Assembly: GCA_017165825.1 (NCBI GenBank)
Contig: CM029370.1
Location: forward strand, 23,114,186 to 23,178,185
Direction of reading: 5' to 3'
Length of the DNA: 64,000 nucleotides
From: Hepsetus odoe
Lineage: Eukaryota > Chordata > Actinopteri > Characiformes > Hepsetidae
Made by a program: the position numbers and the translations under genes. The notes beneath the pieces were generated by a model. It worked only from the letters and a program-made list of their open reading frames with translations, was not told the origin of the DNA and did not search any database. Shown here in pieces: positions 50,156 to 60,600 of this stretch; the first letter of the stretch is position 1; each line of letters begins with the position of its first letter.

Positions 50156-50889
50156 GCCCACAGTGAGTCCTCTCCTCTGCAGAGATTAGTCCCGGAGATA
50201 TCTGAGCTGAGTGGAGGTGTGTGAGGGTCTGTCAGAGGTTCTCTGGGGCTGCGAGGCTCCCGCAGAAGTTTCTCTCTTCCATTCAGACGAAAAGTCGAGC
50301 ATTAACTTTTACTGCATGGATGATCTTATTAAAAGTTGTCGCAAGCGGTTAGTTTTGTTCGAAAAGCTTACGAGTATGAAATCAGCGTGTTTTTCCCTTT
50401 CTGCTCTCTATAAAGCGTCAGAACAGCATGTTTCTTTGAAATGTTGGGAAGTGAAGAGCACTTTCAGATGATAGGAGGTTAAAATAAGATGCTCCTTTAA
50501 CAGGCCCTTCAGTCAGGACTGGATTCTTCTTTAAGGACGCACATTAGTAACTCTGTAGTTCTGTTGAGGACTTCTCATGATCTTTATAGACTAAAAGTTG
50601 GATTTTTTGATATCTTCACTTCCACATTTCAGAAGTCATTAGACCATGATCTTTCTGTCTTTCGATCAAGTTTGCTGTGTAGCTCTTCTGTTCTTCCGAT
50701 CATCATTTATTTAAACTCTCTGGAAATCTGATTTCTATCAGGTTAAGATTTTAAGAGACAGACCAGTCACTTTACTTGATGCACAGAATATCCTCAGATA
50801 ATAGAATTTCAAAATGATTGAAAAAGTTTACCAATACGGCAATAAACATTACTTCTACATTCTTTATTCCTCAGAAAGGAGCATGGAGA

Positions 50890-51312
50890 ATGATGAATTT
50901 CCGCCAGCGGATGGGATGGATTGGTGTGGGACTGTACTTGCTGGCTAGCATTGCTGCGGTCTACTACATGTTTGAGATCAACCAGACCTACAACCGACTC
51001 ACACTAGCACACGTGGAGAAGCTGACTGGAACACAGGCACCCTGGACTGGAGATGCTCCTTCTTCTTCTCCAACCTCCTGGGTGCAGAGTGTGAAGACCA
51101 GGCTGCTGCTTCTACCCTTCTGGGTTTGGGCAATTATCTTCCTTATTCCTTATCTACAAGTGTTCCTTTTTCTCTACTCATGCACCAGGGCAGACCCCAA
51201 GACTGTGGGCTATTGCATCCTGCCCATCTGCCTAGCTGTTCTCTGCAATCGACACCAGACCTTTGCCAAGGCGTCCAATCAGATCAGCAGACTTCAGCTG
51301 ATTGATACCTAA
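50890..51312 (+). CDS. lyset: Lysosomal enzyme trafficking factor (TMEM251)
   Basis: One uninterrupted coding exon of 140 residues, preceded by an acceptor (CCTCAG, ending 50874). It begins with the family's 'MMNFRQRMGWIGVGLYLLAS' and ends 'NRHQTFAKASNQISRLQLID' plus T. LYSET is a Golgi membrane protein that holds GlcNAc-1-phosphotransferase in place, so that lysosomal enzymes receive mannose-6-phosphate. Two hydrophobic segments are clear, about residues 10-28 and 73-97; the central part, about 43-66, is polar and variable; 'SCTRADPKTVGYCI' follows the second segment. The upstream in-frame extension lies before the acceptor and is not coding. Of the two adjacent ATGs, the first is used here to match the family. 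Confidence 0.96.
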   Translation: MMNFRQRMGWIGVGLYLLASIAAVYYMFEINQTYNRLTLAHVEKLTGTQAPWTGDAPSSSPTSWVQSVKTRLLLLPFWVWAIIFLIPYLQVFLFLYSCTRADPKTVGYCILPICLAVLCNRHQTFAKASNQISRLQLIDT

Positions 51313-51494
51313 TTGGGACCAGTTTCTGGCCAAAATGTGTGGCAGAACCTCAGTCGCTGTGCCCCTAAAGGGTGCCTGAAGGCTAAAGGAGCCAGATGTG
51401 TATACGTTTTTATGCAACTCTGGTGCATTTGATCAAGTCTTGATGCATATTGCAGGCAGTTCTGTCACAAGACCACACATGAGGAAATGGTTTG

Positions 51495-51526
<32 letters not shown>

Positions 51527-52853
51527 TTTTTTAAATTATAAAAGATGTAAGCCTAATATTGTAAAGGCATTATTACAGTGACACACTTTACCAAATTTAT
51601 TACAAAAATATGATTGCCACATTTTTGGTAAGACCTGAAATGGTGGGTGGCCCTTTTTAAACCCTGCCTTGGCACTACAGTGAAATACGTCCATCTGTGA
51701 CTTCCTTAAGCAGCTAGTTTGCCATATCTATTAAGCCCTTGCCATTTATTGTATGATTTTCATAAAACAAAATTCACATTAGAAAAGAAGTACTTCTGTT
51801 TTTGTTTCTTGACAAAGCATTGGAGTGCTGGGTCCATCATGAATTTAATTCTGAATGTTCCTCTTTCCACAACCGTTACGGTTATTTTAAGGCTCCAGTG
51901 GGGTGGTGTTGTGCTTTTTTTTTTTTTTTCCTTTCTCTCTTTCCCCCCCTCTGAATACCACTAAACAGTGTGCTGTTGGTGTACTGGTTTAAAGAAGTCT
52001 GTAGTTTAAATAGATGTACAAAATCATAAAGCAGTGTGTGCATACACCTTTTTATGACGTTTTTCATAAAAAAAAAATACCCCCACAATTTTAGCAACCA
52101 AATATTAGACTTTACATTATTCTAGTGTTTGAGCATAAACTACTCCAGTGTTTTCATGATGCAATGTCATCCAACTCAACGTCTGTTTTATAAAACTTTT
52201 AATCTGGATTTACTGATGGCGTGAAAGGTCTGAATTCTTCCTGATTCACGTAACTAGTCTTCAATGGTACATCAGTTTTCTGGTTTATCTTTATCTTTAT
52301 CACATTCTGATGCCCATATTGACTTGTTTCACACAAAATTCCTCAAAGTTCAGGAATAATAAAAAGAATAACATTTGTGAAAAATCTTATAGCCTACGCA
52401 TAGTGTTCTAGCTGTCCTAAATTTGAGTCTGTTGGTGGTGAACTGGAGTTGATTAATTTCCACGTGGCTCCTGGTATGTATTATTTTAGCTCCTTTGTTG
52501 TATTCTTGGTTAGGTTTGTGCCAAAGACCCAGGATTAGTTTTCAGAGCACTGCTTATGAGTAGAGACACTGCCTTTCATTGTTCATAATATATGGGTGAG
52601 TTTGTTCAATTGTAAGCCATATGGAATAAGGCAGTGATGGTTTTTACTGTTTTTTTTTTTTTTTTTTTGTCTAAAAGGGCTTGAATGCGTTTTTTTATAA
52701 TGGATGGTTTATTTATTTTGGGGTACTAGTGATTCACTTGCCTTTTCAATCTCAATGCACTGTGATTTAAAATGAAGAAAGCTAGTAAATGTTTGGGTAA
52801 GAAATGTTTTGCATCTTCATTTGGAAAGTGGTGATTATTTAAAATGATCATGT

Positions 52854-52859
52854 AATAAA
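52854..52859 (+). terminator. lyset: Poly(A) signal AATAAA, likely for lyset
   Basis: The signal lies 1.54 kb after the lyset stop, with no gene between; several T runs fill the 3' UTR. The converging gon7 3' end (TTTATT near 52955) lies just beyond. Confidence 0.5.
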
Positions 52860-53280
52860 AGGTTAAGTACATCTTTGCACTGAATTGTTGTCTAATCTCA
52901 AATGAACTTTAAGATGAACAGTTATTCATGTCTTCTGTATAATTTTGAGTTTATCATTTATTGAGGAACTGTAAATATTACAGTGCTTGTTACATAGTAA
53001 CTGTATGTGCCACATTTTCATCTCTACATTGTCACTGTTTCTCAAACAAGTTACAGTGATTACATAACAGGAAGCTTCAACCTTTCCAACAAAAAGATAT
53101 TAAATATTTTCCTTGAATGAAGGGGCTTCCAAAATCACAGCCACCCAAACTGTAACTCTGGTATCCACTGCAGTGTCTGGAAGTTCATCAACATCTGGTG
53201 CTGCAGTAGATGCACATCATTCATACCGGTGAACCAGTTGCAATGGTTCATTGTGTTTAACTGACACTCTTAACTTTCCA

Positions 53281-53297
53281 CTCCCCCCCCCCCCCCC
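53281..53297. repeat. Poly(C) run
   Basis: CTC followed by 15 C and then an A run, just past the gon7 stop codon, so it is in the gon7 3' UTR (poly-G in the mRNA). Such runs are prone to sequencing length errors. Confidence 0.85.
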
Positions 53298-53305
53298 AAA
53301 AAAAG

Positions 53306-54237
53306 TCAAGGCATTAAAGCCTTCAAACGCTTTGCAGGAGGTCCCGATGAGTTTGACTGCACTGAAGCGTTTTCTGCTGCATCATCTTGTTCATCACTCT
53401 CAGCCTCCTCTTCATCTGAAAAGTTTTAGAAGAAGAAGCATTGATTCAGAGGAGACAAAACTGATAAAGGGTTTGCTCACAAACAAACATAAATGAAGAC
53501 TAAAGCTGCTTTTCTTCTTGTGTACTTTATAAAGGGTTAATCTCAGTCTGGGAAACCGAAATTTTATGAGACGTCCCTTCGAATTACTGAAATGATCCAT
53601 TTTCGTCGCTGAATCAATTCATCCGGGCACTTTAGGTGAAGCAGCACATGAACCTAAATTCACATCAGCCAGGGCCTGAATGCGGGAGGATTAGAAAGCC
53701 TTTCAGATTTTCGTCCTTTCTGTTTCTTAGAGAAAAGCAACTTCCTCTGCAGAAACCACAGTAAACTGAACTACAGACTAATCGCGGTTTTGTTTTTTAC
53801 CTGATTGACCCGCAGAGGCGGGCTATCAGATTTTGCTCACTGCCTGACAAATGATGGGAGTCTGGAGATGTGATGTTTTCTAAGATGTGCAAGCTAAACC
53901 AGTTTCAATGTTAAAATTCGCGATTTTAGTGATATTTTCTAAGCAAATAAAACCAATAAACATGTTTGCTTTTTAAAAAATCTATTTTGTCCCACGCCGC
54001 TATGAACCTGGATAGCATTAGCATTAGCATTAGCTGCCTCTTACCACAGTCTGCTTTCCCAGAGTCACAGACACCCCTTTCTTGTTCGACGAGGTTCGTC
54101 AAGACCCCCGAGATGTCCGAATGTAATTTCTTGACGCTACTGATGATTGACTTTAGACTGTTTTCTGTTTTTATGGTGAATGTTTTGGTCTGACCGTCCC
54201 TGTATTTTAGCTCCCCTCTCAGCTCACTGGCCGCCAT
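53306..54237 (-). CDS. gon7: GON7, subunit of the KEOPS complex
   Basis: Two exons: 54237-54045 and 53415-53306, 100 residues, GT-AG. GON7 is a small, partly disordered protein that binds LAGE3 in the KEOPS complex, which makes the t6A modification at A37 of ANN-decoding tRNAs. Seen: 'MAASELRGELKYRDGQTKTF' at the N-terminus; an acidic second half starting 'DEEEAESDEQDDAAEN'; and 'GPPAKRLKALMP' at the end, which matches the vertebrate 'GP-AKR-K' terminus. The sequence is fast-evolving, so the call rests on size, layout, C-terminal motif and position head-to-head with ubr7, as in human. The ATG in GGCGGCCATG context on the minus strand reads ATGGCGGCC, a good start. Confidence 0.9.
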
Positions 54238-54676
54238 GATTTCGAGTTTGTTTGGGAACCGTGACCTCTGAACTCTGACCGCACACAGTGTAACAATTAT
54301 TATTATTAAGTTTAACCTCCGGTAACATACTTTTTATTTGATTCAAACTTCTTTTTTATGAACCGTCGAAGTTTAAAAACTTGTATAAATCTAAACACAG
54401 GAAAAATTATTTTTTTTTATAAGTTTAAGAGTTCCCGCCAAAAGTGACCCTATTTGCATATTCCGGAAGCGCTCTTGCTGTGGTTGTTGTTGCTGAGTTT
54501 TGAAAACTCGCTGCTGTAAAATGATAAAATGTTGTGCTAGATAGAGTTTTGGTGAAACAAAAATATATCTCAGGAGTTTCCCTGGTTTCTGTATTTTTCT
54601 GTCCCCGCCCCTGGGGGATACTTTTGGTGTGGAAACAGGAACTGGAAACCATTTTTTTGCGCTCGTCTCTTCAAGG
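54238..54676. promoter_or_regulatory. Bidirectional gon7/ubr7 promoter
   Basis: 439 bases separate the two start codons. TTCCCGCCAAAA (54432-54443) is a strong E2F-type site. ATTTGCAT (54452-54459) is the exact octamer motif. CCGGAAGCG (54463-54471) is ETS-like. All three lie within 40 bases near the middle. There is no TATA box. Both genes likely start on either side of this cluster. Confidence 0.7.
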
Positions 54677-57600
54677 ATGGCGGCAAAGGAGGGCGAGGAG
54701 GAGGCGACCGTGTCTCTGGTGGACGTGTTGGAAGAAGACGAGGAGCTGGAGCAGGAAGCCTCGGCTGTGCTCGGAGGCAGCGATTCAGAAAAATGCTCCT
54801 ATCCCGAGGTGAACATGTGGTGGAGTTATTATAAACATTATTATTGTTATCAGTGCATGTGGGCGTTTCTAAGGACTGTTTGTCCAGTTGTTCTTCTTTA
54901 ATCTAAGTGTAAATAAGAGTATTATCTCCCCCTTTTGCCCCAGTAAAAGCCTCTACTCTTCTGGGGAGGCTTAACACTAAATGTCAGAACATTGCTGTGA
55001 GGATCTGATTGCAGCCTCATTATTTAAGTGCTCTCCTGGTGGTGTATGATGAGTAACAGTCACCACTCCAGCTCTTCCCCAAGTTGGCGTCCCTCAGTTG
55101 AGAGAAAAACAGTTTCTGCCCAGGGATGGGGGCTTTATACCCCCTTAGCTGGTGTTGGCCCTGGGAACACTGATGTTAAGCTCGTGTGTTGCTGCCATTC
55201 TGATCCCATTCTGTTAGCAGTGCTTTTGAATGGAGGTCATAGAATCTGTGCATATGTTTGTGCTTATATGAACACCTGATTGAACAATGAGTGCACATCT
55301 GTTAATTCAACCATGAGACGCTCTGTCTGCATACTTTTGGACAGTATAAAGAGGTTGCACAAGGATATCAAAGAGGGTAGTTTTTGATTCAGTTCTCGAT
55401 CAGGTCCTTCAGAAACCTTGCAGAAAGGAGGGCAGTTAGATCTAATCCAGAACAGCTTGTTTACAGGATAATGTAGCAAATGTGCAGACAGTCTGGGTTA
55501 GATTGTCTAGTCTTCTAAACAAAGATAATTTTCTTGACCTACGCACAGTTGAAATAGTTTCAGCTTTTGTTGATGGATGGGGCTGATGAACATTTGGATG
55601 GGAATCAGATCAGGTCGGCCATTTTGTTGTCTTTTTAAAGGGGAATTGCACCTTTTTTGAAAATTCCTGGCTTATTTAATTATTCACGCGTCAACAAAGT
55701 CATTCAGAGCGGTTTGGTGTGAGAGGTCCTGTTGTAGAGAAACTCCTCAACTGTGATTTCTTTACAGTGTGGGACCAAATCTATCATTTCTAAAACTGTA
55801 ATTAATTTACTACTGCTTATGGTTCTGCTGCTGATTTTATTTTTTAGGGATATGTGAAGCGTCAAGCTCTTTACGCATGCAACACCTGTACACCAAAGGG
55901 AGGGGAACCTGCAGGGATTTGCCTGGCCTGTTCCTATAAGTGCCATGAGGGCCATGAACTATTTGAGCTCTACACGAAGAGGTATGCCACTGTTTCGCTG
56001 GAGGGTCTGAGTCTCTGCTTTGTACTTTCACTGTTTAAGGTACTGAGGGATACTGATGGAAAAATCAACATCAGGTTATCTCCCAGTAGCAATGTGATTT
56101 TGCATTAGAATGTGACCCCATGAAGTTCATGATTGTGCACCAAACAGAGTAAACATCTTTGTTTTGCTTACCTTTGTGTTTGAAATGCTATAATGCATAC
56201 AATACTCCTTGCCTAAAATGGATCAGCACAGTGTACAGGTATCTGCCATGTATCATCCAGTGTCACCTCTGATGTTTTTGAGTCTGTTGCAATGACATTG
56301 CAGCAGTCATAATTCAAGGTCTGTTGCCTTACAGGAATTTCCGATGCGATTGTGGAAATGGCAAGTTTGGGGAGATGGAATGCAAATTATTTGCAGTGAG
56401 TGTTGTTTTTCTGTTTGTTTTGTTTTTACCCTATAAATTAAAGTGCCTTTAAATGGCTTAAGTCTCACTTTTGTCTCAGGGGAAAGAGAAAACGAACTCT
56501 GGGAACAAATACAGTCATAATTTCTTTGGCTTGTATTGCACCTGCAACAGACCTTACCCAGACCCAGAGGATGAGGTAAAATTGGTTTAGTATTTGTGAA
56601 AATAGCTTTTACATTGTTTTATACTTAAATTTGAATGGTCTGAATTTAGGATTGCTCTCCTTAGGTTCCTGATGAGATGATCCAGTGTGTTGTCTGTGAG
56701 GACTGGCTCCATGGGCGGGTGAGTTTTACACCAGTGTGGTCAGCATAGTTTATTAAAGAGTCATAGAGGTTTTGTATTTGAATCAGCTTAAGGCAAACCC
56801 TGTTCCTTTTCACATCCAAGATTTAGTGTGTATCACATCAAATCTGTGTTTTAAATGATATTCTGGTTATTGCCAAAGTACTGGATAAGCTCTGAAACCA
56901 AAAACAGATGTCATTAACCATCACTTTATTTTTGCTCTCTCTCGCTCGCTCACTCTCTCGCTCTCTCTCAGCATTTAGGTTGTGTAGTGCCAGAGTGTGT
57001 TGAACTTCAGGAAATGATCTGCGAGTCTTGCATGAATAAAGCTCCTTTTCTCTGGACATATGCTGCCCACATTGCTGGTAATATATATATTTTTTATGTG
57101 TTAAATCAGAAACTGTATCTTTAGAAAATTGTTTTAAATTACGTGTGTAAAATGGTTGTTTATTGTCCTTAGATGTATAAAAATGGAGTAAATTCGTAAG
57201 ATGCAGCAATAATACTGCATATTTTGTATGTGTCGAACAGGAGCTTTATGGAATTATATTTTTAATGTTCGTCTCACCAGTGCCTCCTGTAATCAAAGTT
57301 TGTAAAGCAGAGGAAGAAGGTAAAATAGAAGTGGAACGAGATGATGATGACAAGCCTGAAAAGGATCCTTCTAAGAGCCCGGGGGAAGATAAGGTATCTC
57401 CTCTGTTGTGTATAATGGGTTAAACATATATTTTGGTTGTTACTTAATTTGACAATGCATGTGGTGACAGGTTCTGCTTTTTATTTTTAAACATGGTATA
57501 TTCTGTAATTCTGCATAACATGTTTAAGGCAGGGGTGTTATGTCGTTGCTCGCCACAAGATGGCAGTAGGCCTCTCCATATTTAGTTTGTAATTGTAGAT

Positions 57601-60600
57601 AGTTGGGTTTTGAGTCATCAGAGGATGATGTGTCCTTGCTAGAGAAGTTTTTTTCTCAGCTATTATGTGACTTGTTAGTATTGAAACATGTTATTTTAAA
57701 AATTATTTCTAATTTAAAACAGCAGCGATATTAGAAAAGCAACTGTACGGCTACTTTCTTGTCAATATTTTGTTTAGGAATAATCCAGTTGTGCTTGGTC
57801 ATTGCCGGTACTATTGGTGGTTCTGTTGGTGAATGCATTAGAGGGGGCTTATAAATTGTAATGCAAAAAAATAGGCTACAGTCAGTAAATGTGGCAGCGG
57901 CGGCCTAGTGGTGAGGGAGTTGGCCCCAAGATCGGAAGGTTGTAAGATTGTAGGTTGCCCTGAGTTACCCTTGAGCAAGTTACTGTCCCCATTGCTGCTC
58001 CCGAGTGGGGTATATAGCTGCCCTCTGCTGCACATTTGTGTATGGATTAAATGCAGAAGATGCATTTCAATGTGTTGCATTGTGTTTTACAATGACGACT
58101 AGTCACTTTCACTTTAGCTGTAGACCTCAAAGTGCATTTAATGACTTTTTTTTTTTATATATCTGTGCTCAGTTGACATGGGGAAAGACCGACTTCTAAT
58201 ATTCCTTAGAAAGATCTGGGCCACCATGGGTTTGCAGATCAGCTTCAGTGCATCATAGCACAAATTTCTGTGTTGAAGTGGTGGAACACAATTTTTTACA
58301 AAAATACTCTCAATGGTGTTTTAGAGCCCTGTATAACACGTTTTTCCAAAATCATCCATGTTTAGAAAAAAGCAAGTGACCCTTAAGACCACTCGGAACA
58401 GAAATGTTTCATGAGATAAAGCTGATCTGTCAGGCAAAATCCCCCCCCCCCCCCCCCAACCCCAACAGGAGAGTTGGGTCTCTTCCCTGTACAGGTTAAG
58501 CATCCAGCGTATACACATGCACTCTCCCACTTGTGGAGAATATGATGAAGGATGAGTCATCTGATCACATCACTTTTTCCATTTTCTGTCTGCCTGTGGT
58601 TTTAAAACCACTGATCTCTCAGGTGTTTGTTTGTCTTTGTAACAAGGGTGTTATGCCCTGCAGCCCTGCTATTATATCCCTCTCTGTATTTGACCATGTG
58701 TTATCCACATGTTGACATTTGCACATTTACTCACTTAAACAGCAGCTTTTTCCTTACATATCACGCCAGGTTTCTACTGTTGTCATGATTTATAGGTACA
58801 TTTCTCTAAGGTCTAAATGCAGAAGTCCAGTTTAGTCATTGATTTTATTGAAATGGAAGCTGCTGTGGCACCATGTCCCTGCCTTTATTTATTTATACAT
58901 AATATATAATTTTTTTTTTTTCTCCCCCATCACAACCAACAAATTTTCAGAGGCATTAAGATTTTTAGATCTTGACATTTTATTCCAATATCGAGGCTAG
59001 GTCAGCTGGGCCTGCTTGGTGTGTGTGTGTGTGGGGGGTTTTTTTTTTTTTTTTTTTTTTTTGGTTTTGTTTTTTTTAAAACCAGCCATAGCTCATGCAG
59101 TGCAGTACGCCTGTCTGCAAAAATTGTTTCTCAGCTCAGGTTTATCTTTAATCTGAAACCTTTTTATCTGTAGGCATGCCTCAGTTCTGCAATTGAAAGT
59201 GAAATGAAAGTGACTATTTTTGTCATTGTGAAACACAGCACAACACTCAATAAACTACAATGAAATTCAACCTTTGCTTTTCACACATGTTGTGCAGCAG
59301 GGGGCAGCTTTTTAAAGCACCTGGGGAGCAGTGATGGAGACGGTATGTTGCTAAAAGGTACCTCAGACCAGTAGGTTGCCCTGGGATTCAAGCCCATGAC
59401 CTGCCAGTCTTGGGGCCAACTTCCTAACCACTAGGCCACCGCTGCCCCAGCTTGATCACGGCATTGGCCGGTAATTGGACCCAGGTCTCCTGTGTGGCAG
59501 GCGAGAATTCTACCACCGAACCAACACTCCTTGTACAAGAAGTTGCCTGAGGTCCTACAGAGATTGCATATTGGTTTCCATCTGTTTTCTCTGCATAATT
59601 TGGTAGCCTGTTTGGTATCTCATTCCTAATTGGTCAGGAGCACCACAGGACAACTCCATGGTGGTGTAAGCGTAGAATTATGAAGACAGACAATGAAAAT
59701 ATAGTATTGTGCCAAAAGGTTGGCCTACCGCTCATTTTTTTTTTTAATGCTTTTTGGGAATCACCATGTTGTTGCAAAAGTGTTGTTTTAGGCCTCTCAA
59801 ATTGTGTTATCTGTGGCATATTGAGTAGATTAAATTAAAGAAACTCAAACAAACACAATTTACTGTGATGGGCTGCAAAGTGCCTATACACAAATACAGG
59901 TTTTCCAGCCGTTCAGGATGGTTGATTGTGGCTCAAATAATGATCGCAGATATTTTCATTACAGTTATTTAACATGATTACTCATGTATTAAACTTGTTC
60001 TAAAACTTGTCTTTTTAACAGCATTTATACTCACAATTAGGCACGTGAGTATTTTTATGCACATGTTCCAACGCCATCTTTCAAGAAGACCATGATTTTT
60101 ATGCAGGACAATGCTCCATCACATGCTTGGAATCCAGTAAAGACCTTTAAAGATGAAAGAATAATGACATTCCTCACCTGACCTAAACCCTATTTAGAAT
60201 TTGTGGACCTTCTTAAATGAGAGATTAATGGGGAAGGAAGACGGTCCACCTCTGAACACTGTCTGGGAGGCTGTGGTTGCTGCTGCACAAAAAGCTGATC
60301 GTCAACAGGTCAAGAAACTGACAGAGTCCATGAATGGCAGACTAATGACCGTTATTGAAAAGAAGGGCGGCTATATTGGTCACTGAATTGTGTTATGAAA
60401 ATAAATGAGATGGGAAAATTTTCTATTTTCATTTAGTTGCAAAATAATTCTGCACACATGTATCCCCTGAGAATGTTCACACTCTCCTGTCCATTATAAA
60501 ACATTCAGTTTTCTGGGTTTTTAACACTTTGGATTGACTGAAATGAATGATTTAATGATTGATTAAAATTAATCCTCAAAATACTCACTTGCCTAATAAT

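Noticed and set aside
50818..50889. 24-codon N-terminal extension of lyset
   Set aside because: It lies before a strong acceptor (TATTCCTCAG, ending 50874) and is not in the family protein.
54629..54676. In-frame 5' extension of ubr7
   Set aside because: The codon at 54629 is GTG, not ATG. The first ATG is 54677, in good context and matching the family start.
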